Shown: one piece after another, positions 63,450 to 64,000 of the stretch
Layout of the letters: each line of letters begins with the position of its first letter
Position numbering within the stretch: the first letter of the stretch is position 1
Assembly (NCBI RefSeq): GCF_016864575.1
Contig: NZ_CP044125.1
Span: forward strand, 1,674,001-1,738,000
From: Rhizobium sp. BG4
GTDB taxonomy: Bacteria; Pseudomonadota; Alphaproteobacteria; Rhizobiales; Rhizobiaceae
Length of the DNA: 64,000 nucleotides
Reading direction: 5' to 3'
Notes under the pieces: model-generated
The model's database searches: none
Told to the model about the DNA's origin: nothing
What the model saw: the letters and a program-made list of their open reading frames with translations, nothing else
Made by a program: the position numbers and the translations under genes

Positions 63450-63520
63450 GCTCGTCCCCCTCGCGGCCCATTTTCAAAATGATGGCCAGAGGAGGATTGG
63501 CTGTCAAGCTGAGCAGTCAC

Positions 63521-64000
63521 TCAGATGGTCGCGCCCGAGGCATCGAAGACGTGACAGCGGGCGGGATCGAAGGACGTCTTGACGTTGGTGCCGCGTTCGA
63601 CCTTCTGCTGGCCATCGAGCGCGATCGTCAGCTGCTGACCATCGGGCGTCGTGCTGTAGAGCATGGTCGCACCGCCGAGGTTCTCGACGAGATCAACATT
63701 GACGGTCGCGAGCTCGGCGCCGCCCGCGGCAACGGTCAGGTGTTCCGGACGGATGCCGAAGGTGACGTCCGATCCCGCGGCGCCCTTCAGGCGGCGTGGC
63801 AGGCGGATCGAGGTTCCGGAAACGTTGATGACGGTATCGCCATCATTCACCTGCTCGATCTTCGCCTTCAGAAAATTCATCTTCGGGCTGCCGATGAAGC
63901 CGGCAACGAAGCGGTTGGCCGGGTTGTTGTAGAGATCGAGCGGCGCACCAACCTGCTCGATGCGACCGGAGTTCAGCACCACGATCTTGTCGGCCATGGT
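63521..64000 (-). CDS. ABC transporter ATP-binding protein, C-terminal part (cut by window end)
   Basis: Only the last ~160 residues are present; the frame runs off the right edge without a start. The visible part is the end of the ATPase domain ([36 protein letters not shown] in two adjoining pieces) and the TOBE/MalK-type regulatory domain ([23 protein letters not shown]). This type (MsmX/UgpC/MalK) energises uptake of sugars, glycerol-phosphates or similar solutes. It is the upstream gene of the phosphotransferase-dehydrogenase operon, 71 bases away. Confidence 0.88.
   Translation of the reverse strand, partial: TMADKIVVLNSGRIEQVGAPLDLYNNPANRFVAGFIGSPKMNFLKAKIEQVNDGDTVINVSGTSIRLPRRLKGAAGSDVTFGIRPEHLTVAAGGAELATVNVDLVENLGGATMLYSTTPDGQQLTIALDGQQKVERGTNVKTSFDPARCHVFDASGATI

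Overview
The window reads as chromosomal DNA of a Rhizobium-type alphaproteobacterium (Rhizobiales). The evidence is GC-rich coding DNA, an Irr-type Fur regulator beside fabA-fabB-fabI, the pheA-kdsB-cycM order, a TIGR02300 'FYDLN' protein next to tRNA-Ala, a cmk-rpsA pair, and promoters of the CTTG-N17-CTATAT type. Most of it is core genome in short operons, with a few accessory patches.

Layout. 1-3.5 kb: 3' end of dnaJ, a divergent AraC regulator/short-chain dehydrogenase pair and a small unknown gene. 3.6-6.9 kb: an accessory patch with two XRE-type regulators, a SagB/ThcOx-family flavin dehydrogenase, an unlisted 30-residue peptide gene just upstream of it, and two small unknown genes. 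The peptide and SagB pair look like a minimal RiPP (modified peptide) locus without a visible YcaO partner; this is my best candidate for an undescribed system. 7-9 kb: YdcF-like protein, a secreted protein, a TRIC-type channel and irr. 9.8-13.1 kb: fabA-fabB-fabI, closed by a 34-bp perfect palindrome, then a hicA-hicB toxin-antitoxin pair. 13.1-24.3 kb, all minus strand: rRNA methyltransferase, then the translation/transcription block rimP-nusA-rnpM-infB-rbfA-truB-rpsO-pnp. It has a strong promoter and a terminator-like hairpin in its leader, and pnp carries a one-base frameshift.

24.5-35.1 kb: MFS exporter, GNAT, lytic transglycosylase, recR, MOSC, LysE, ybaB/ebfC, dnaX, the SRP RNA gene, HIT, nudC, a WYL regulator, a small protein and a VOC protein. 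35.1-44 kb: pheA, kdsB, cycM, AEC transporter, a structured non-coding RNA candidate, adenosine kinase, SH3 protein, 2-hydroxyacid dehydrogenase, GNAT, moeB and recF. 44.2-46.2 kb: a secreted Gly/Asn/His/Gln tandem-repeat protein and a transglutaminase-like cysteine peptidase. 46.3-50.3 kb: tRNA-Ala(GGC), TIGR02300 protein, a PaiB-like protein, cmk and rpsA. 50.4-56.9 kb: a large low-complexity unknown protein, RNase D, a MerR-XRE-cupin regulator divergent from gabT-gabD with a 25-bp operator-like inverted repeat between them, and slyX. 57-59.9 kb: uxaC-uxuB for hexuronate breakdown. 60.1-64 kb: an operon of an ABC ATPase (cut by the window end), a choline-kinase-like phosphotransferase and a dimethylglycine dehydrogenase-like flavoprotein.

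All functional calls come from reading translated motifs by eye; no database search was run.
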